A stretch of DNA of 64,000 nucleotides from Hanleya hanleyi (Eukaryota; Mollusca; Polyplacophora; Lepidopleurida; Hanleyidae), in contig JAVTVY010039269.1 of assembly GCA_036873755.1 (NCBI GenBank), positions 1-64,000 of the forward strand, written 5' to 3'. Under the pieces are notes generated by a model. It was not told where the DNA came from and made no database searches. It worked only from the letters and a program-made list of their open reading frames with translations. Within the stretch, counting starts at the first letter, position 1, and each line of letters begins with the position of its first letter. The position numbers and the translations under genes were made by a program. Below are positions 60,146 to 64,000 of this stretch, one piece after another.

Positions 60146-60915
60146 TGGTGGAATTTGACAATACAATATATCAGCAGCATATATGTATTCCTGAAGGTAC
60201 TAACAGTGTATTCCATTTGGCTGACCTATATATGTTCTCTCCTGAATATAGAGGCTATTAAAAGCCGATCACATCAAAGAACGTTCCTTCTCATTCACCA
60301 AATGCTATACAAATGACGCAAGGACGAATATATATCTACCTTCACTGGATTTGACAGCCCTAATGGCACACCATATATAGATTTCTTTCTCTATAAAAAT
60401 GAAGAGGGCTTTATCTCTCGTCGACTGACAGAACATTACAATTTTGACATCGTAAACTATTTCTGGAGAGTAATATTCCAGAGGGACCTGCCTTTGATGT
60501 ATACATATCTCGCCTGGTAGCGTTTGCTAGATCCTGTGTGAAAAGTGACGATATCAATCAACGTCACAATGCATTATTGCAGAAATGTAAGAAAGGGCTG
60601 TACGGCCAAGCCCCTCTAGTCAAAGTTCCGCAGATTTGTCGATATGTATCTCACGCTGATATCAAATACGTGCATAGTGGACAAGATCCTTGGCGTTACG
60701 TTTCGTAACTTGTGTCTAATTCCGTTTAACCCGGGGCTAGGAGCCGTGTGAACCCATGTAATTCAAATCTTCATGGCGTTCATATGAACATGCACAATCA
60801 AAACGGGACTGATACATCATTCTCGAGATATCGATCATTATAACGAAAACATATGAATCAAGAATACTGATCAGCGATATGGATGTGACATTTAGAACAT
60901 CATGATGTCTTGCGG
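60146..60915 (+). pseudogene. Decayed RT element with 3' end
   Basis: The segment aligns with the RT at 36,702-37,301 across its length at the nucleotide level: TTTGACAATACAATATATCAGC, CGTTCCTTCTCATTCACCAA, CTATAAAAATGAAG, TCTCGTCGACT, GACATCGTAAACTATTTCTGG and TTTGCTAGATCCTGTGT. The YIDD region is deleted (CACCAAATGCTATACAAATGAC), and frame shifts break the frame. The 3' UTR follows (TAACTTGTGTCTAATTCCG, TTTAACCCGGGGCTAGGAGCC) and stops at TTGCGGCACC, before the E terminus. The preceding open frame (from 59,951) may include upstream element sequence but does not read through the RT in phase. Confidence 0.83.
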
Positions 60916-60945
60916 CACCAAAGACACGTTGTCATCGCTATATAT

Positions 60946-61084
60946 TGATTGACAATACACCTACAACAATACACCTACAACAATACACCTACAACAAACA
61001 ATACACCTCCAACAATACACCTACAACAATACACCTCCAACAATACACCTACAACAATACACCTACAACAATACACCTCCAACG
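60946..61084. repeat. 14-bp satellite AATACACCTACAAC, about 10 copies
   Basis: Units alternate between CCTACAAC and CCTCCAAC variants, with one short interruption. A short plus-strand frame through it (NTPTTIHLQQ repeats) is a by-product. Confidence 0.95.
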
Positions 61085-61575
61085 TATGATGGAACGATTT
61101 GAACAATCTGACGTCTCAGACCTGAATTAAAGCTGTCCGCTGGTGATTTTTGGCTTTGTCGGCAATTTTGCCTGTTTTGGGGTTATCTCCCTTCCCTAGG
61201 TTAAGAGATAGGAATTTCCTTTAAAATCTTTCTAGCTGAGAATTTTGCACAGCAACATCCATCCAATTTGATAAATTTTGATAGACATTGTGATTATCTG
61301 CAAACAGTTAGGATATAAGAAAAAGTATATCCTAAGATTTTTTCATAAATATGCTTCAAAACTAGGGCGGTTTTCTGGGTTATCAAATGGAGCATGGGTC
61401 AGTCCACTTAATGTTGCCAACAGTTAAAAAATGCACGCCAAGCTATATTTTGTTCTTTGTTTTTCCTCATATTACACAAATATGGATGGAATAACGCACA
61501 TTACTCAAAAAGTTAATTACCTTGATTTACCAGTAGCGGACATCTTTAAGTACCACAGAAAGGTTTTGTTCAAGA
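61085..61575. other. No recognised feature
   Basis: Low-copy DNA with only short frames. Confidence 0.35.
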
Positions 61576-61579
61576 GGAC

Positions 61580-62400
61580 GCATCAGCCAAACGTGATTAT
61601 TTCAGATAGGTAGATTTGTTAACCTACTTGGTCTTCTCAGAGAAAAAATAACCACCTGTCCAGTCCAATATAGTATCCAATTGACCAAGGATCATAAATA
61701 TTATCTAATCGCTAGTTGTTTTTCGTCCACAGCATATGAGCAGTCTGGCTGACGCAACGAATAGACGTAACAAGCTGTCAGAATATCTCAAAGAAACTCA
61801 AGCCAACTAGAAACAGTAGCTATGGCATTACCAGTTATACGTCGAACTAATCACCATTTTGCAATTTTGCAGTACTTAACATGCTATTAGATTATAACTT
61901 GATTCCTTCCGCTAATTGGACTGGGGACATAATTATGGGAAAATACTTCAGATCCGAACCTTTTGTGCCATGATACCAGTGAAAATCATCGGTGTCCCTC
62001 GCTTTTGTCGTCAAGCCAAAAATGGAGGAATCGAATACCGACTACGCTTCTCTGTATACGTTAGTCGTAGACAATCCAATCTACGGCTACTGGATTCGGC
62101 TAGAAGCAAGGTTAGAATTCCAATCGTTGGAGACGACATTTCGTGTTCCGTGCTCAAAGGATAACGAACACAACGTCAATAGGCTCTCTTCTGATTGATG
62201 TAAAGGTTCTAAGTAACTCTGAGCTTAAACGCTAATGATAGCGAATGCCAAGATGTGACGATGTGTTCAATAATAGGTCCAAATATAGTCCACAGATTAC
62301 GTCCTGTTCTCTATCTCCTATTGGATCCTGAACAAATTCTGACATAAAGTAATCGCCGTCGCCCTAGATGACCGATCGATGATTCAATTCACTATAGTTA
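61580..62400 (+). repeat. Dispersed repeat (family R), copy 3
   Basis: See 51,810 and 55,085. This copy holds two overlapping short frames (61,916-62,198) that are not kept in the other copies, so coding is not supported. Confidence 0.7.
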
Positions 62401-62639
62401 TGACAATACAAGACAAGAGCTTGTCAACAGAGTAATCAAAATGGAAACCTAATCTCGAATTGCACCCATTGCCATGTCATTGGTCCAGCGCTATACTAAC
62501 CACATTAGCTAACGTTATTTGATTTTATTCGAGTACTTGCATACTGCTGAATCAATCCGAAATGAGAAATGTCACGGAGCTCAAAGCCTCACTTCTCCCA
62601 ATTTGATCGATTCAAGAAGTATATTATATTAAAAATTAT

Positions 62640-62775
62640 ATTAAAAAGTTTTATTATATTTATTTCATACACATTTGGAATTGGTGCTAACTGAACGAAA
62701 TAGGTCTCCCCGTTATTGAATAGAATTCGGTGAATATTGGCCGTCGGATCCGAAGCTTGCTTTGTTGTTTTGCGT
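62640..62775 (+). mobile_element. E terminus, forward, diverged
   Basis: TTATTTCATACACATTTGG, GGTGCTAACTGAACG and GGCCGTCGGATCCGAAGCTTG follow the order of the E end at 43,120-43,235. Confidence 0.6.
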
Positions 62776-62892
62776 AGCTCTTTCAAATTTAAAATCTCGT
62801 GCATGTCTCCTTGACAATAGAAGCAGGGATATAGAATTGTATATGGCGGGTGGAATTAACCATTGTGTATAGAAGGGCTGACGAGAACTGAG

Positions 62893-63100
62893 AGAGAGAG
62901 AGAGAGAGAGAATTAAGGTTTCAGCAATATTTCAGCTATATAGCGACGATCAAACAAAATTTTAAGTATTCACTTTAATAACTTTATTAATCCAACACAT
63001 TAAAACATACACACATTAAAACTTATGCAACACACCGATTTCTCTCAAATAACCTAAGATACAGTCTTCTTTCACCCGGCTAAAGTTTTCTACAGTAGCA
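62893..63100 (-). mobile_element. LINE 3' end, minus strand
   Basis: From a (GA)n tract, through the 3' UTR (GACGATCAAACAAAATTTTAAG), to the last codons of the LINE frame read in reverse (residues SRVKEDCILGYLREIGVLHKF). The GCGACGTT of the tail has been deleted. Confidence 0.87.
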
Positions 63101-64000
63101 TACTGTTCGTGGCGAGACGCTTGATGACATTTTCGATTCTCCTTTGGTTCAAGGTTTCTCATTAAGGTTCCTTTTTAGGCTTACTTTGAACTTTCACCCC
63201 CGCCCCAACGCCCATCAATTATTGGTTCTATCAAGCTTCGAATCGAACTTGTGCCTAACGTACTTTAAATGCCTTATTATTCGCGGGATACTATTTTGCG
63301 ATATAGGGGTTTCGCGAATTTGCATGACTAAACATGTATTTAGTATCTACTAAATTACAGCATTATATACAGTAACAAGAGATTTCGATAGAAGCTTCGT
63401 TTCATTCTGCTTTCAGCAGAGCTCGGTTGTTGTGTCCTACAACATATGATAACTTGTCTTATTTCACACATATTATAAGAAATATTTCTACGCTTACAAG
63501 ACTAAATAAAATGAGTTGTATTACGTGAAAAACTTGTCAACAATGAACAAGTATATTATCGTAAGCAGCTATCAAAACATCCGGAAGTGAATTAGTTGAT
63601 TTGGCACGTGGCCACGACTAAACTTAACCTGGAAACAGTTGTTCCAACTAAACGTTGTTGATCTGAATCATTTTAAACCTCTGATTACTGTCTGTTTATA
63701 CAAGCTGCACGTTATTTTATTTAAACCAGTCTGTCCTCATGGGGTGCTTTATAATTACGGTACCTCACTAATTATAACACAATCGTTTTCGGGTCAGTCT
63801 GCTCCGTAACTACCAGTTAGTTTTATTAACAGCGGACTACAAAAAAACAGTTTGCTAAATCAACTACCGATTTCCTGGTCCATCGGCACTCTTGAACCGC
63901 AATCGAAGGAGGATTGAGAATGAAGCGTCCAAAGATATTTGCCGCGAGTAATAAGGCATCTACAGTATATGGTTGACCCCAGTACAATAACTACCACCCT
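63101..64000. other. No recognised feature
   Basis: Low-copy DNA. A 69-residue plus frame at 63,144-63,353 has no recognisable product. Confidence 0.35.

Noticed and set aside
60945..61130. Thr/Gln-rich repeat peptide
   Set aside because: It is a by-product of the 14-bp satellite and its phase changes.

Overview
The window reads as nuclear DNA of an animal, most likely a mollusc and perhaps a vetigastropod- or limpet-like gastropod. It is AT-rich, has no long open reading frame, no operon-like packing and no ribosome-binding sites, and is saturated with retroelement debris, SINEs, MITEs and minisatellites. The mollusc guess rests on the SINE architecture: tRNA-like and 5S-like heads joined to a tail containing GCGACGTTAAA followed by CTCAC-type runs, which I associate with gastropods from memory. 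I found no intact host protein-coding gene. All recognisable coding sequence belongs to decayed reverse-transcriptase or LINE fragments.

Positions 1 to about 41,875 are a low-order tandem array of one large, essentially non-coding repeat. Unit I (about 50-12,310), unit II (about 12,335-28,625) and unit III (about 28,650-41,875) start with the same sequence and run in the same order. The full unit is about 16.3 kb and contains an internal partial duplication (half 1 and half 2). Unit I has lost the middle of the unit, and unit III stops before its expected end. Because the units are paralogous, each serves as an empty-site control for the others. This exposes a TTAA-flanked MITE in unit I, a 1.7-kb minisatellite array with a nested SINE in unit I, a 1.75-kb insert carrying a near-perfect 170-bp palindrome in unit II, 5'-truncated RT-element insertions in units II and III, and a LINE 3' end shared by units II and III.

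The RT element is the main mobile family. Its best fragment is at 36,702-37,301, with a YIDD catalytic box, and a mutated one is at 22,092-22,442. Its 3' untranslated end (called E here) recurs about a dozen times. At several loci E occurs as an outward-facing inverted pair, so that the RT or a short spacer is bounded by inverted terminal repeats. This arrangement resembles Penelope-like elements with inverted pseudo-LTRs, or a DIRS-like layout.

From 41,876 to 64,000 the DNA is a mosaic of dispersed repeats. It holds three SINEs with different heads (unknown, tRNA-like, 5S rRNA-like) sharing one tail, and a LINE whose 3' end carries a similar tail, which suggests LINE/SINE partnership. It also holds a 14-bp satellite, a 41-bp CCAAT-bearing minisatellite with higher-order structure, a 237-bp MITE, a 14-bp AATACACCTACAAC array, a head-to-head LINE pair, and several unnamed dispersed families present in two to five diverged copies. 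Stretches where nothing was recognised are listed as such.
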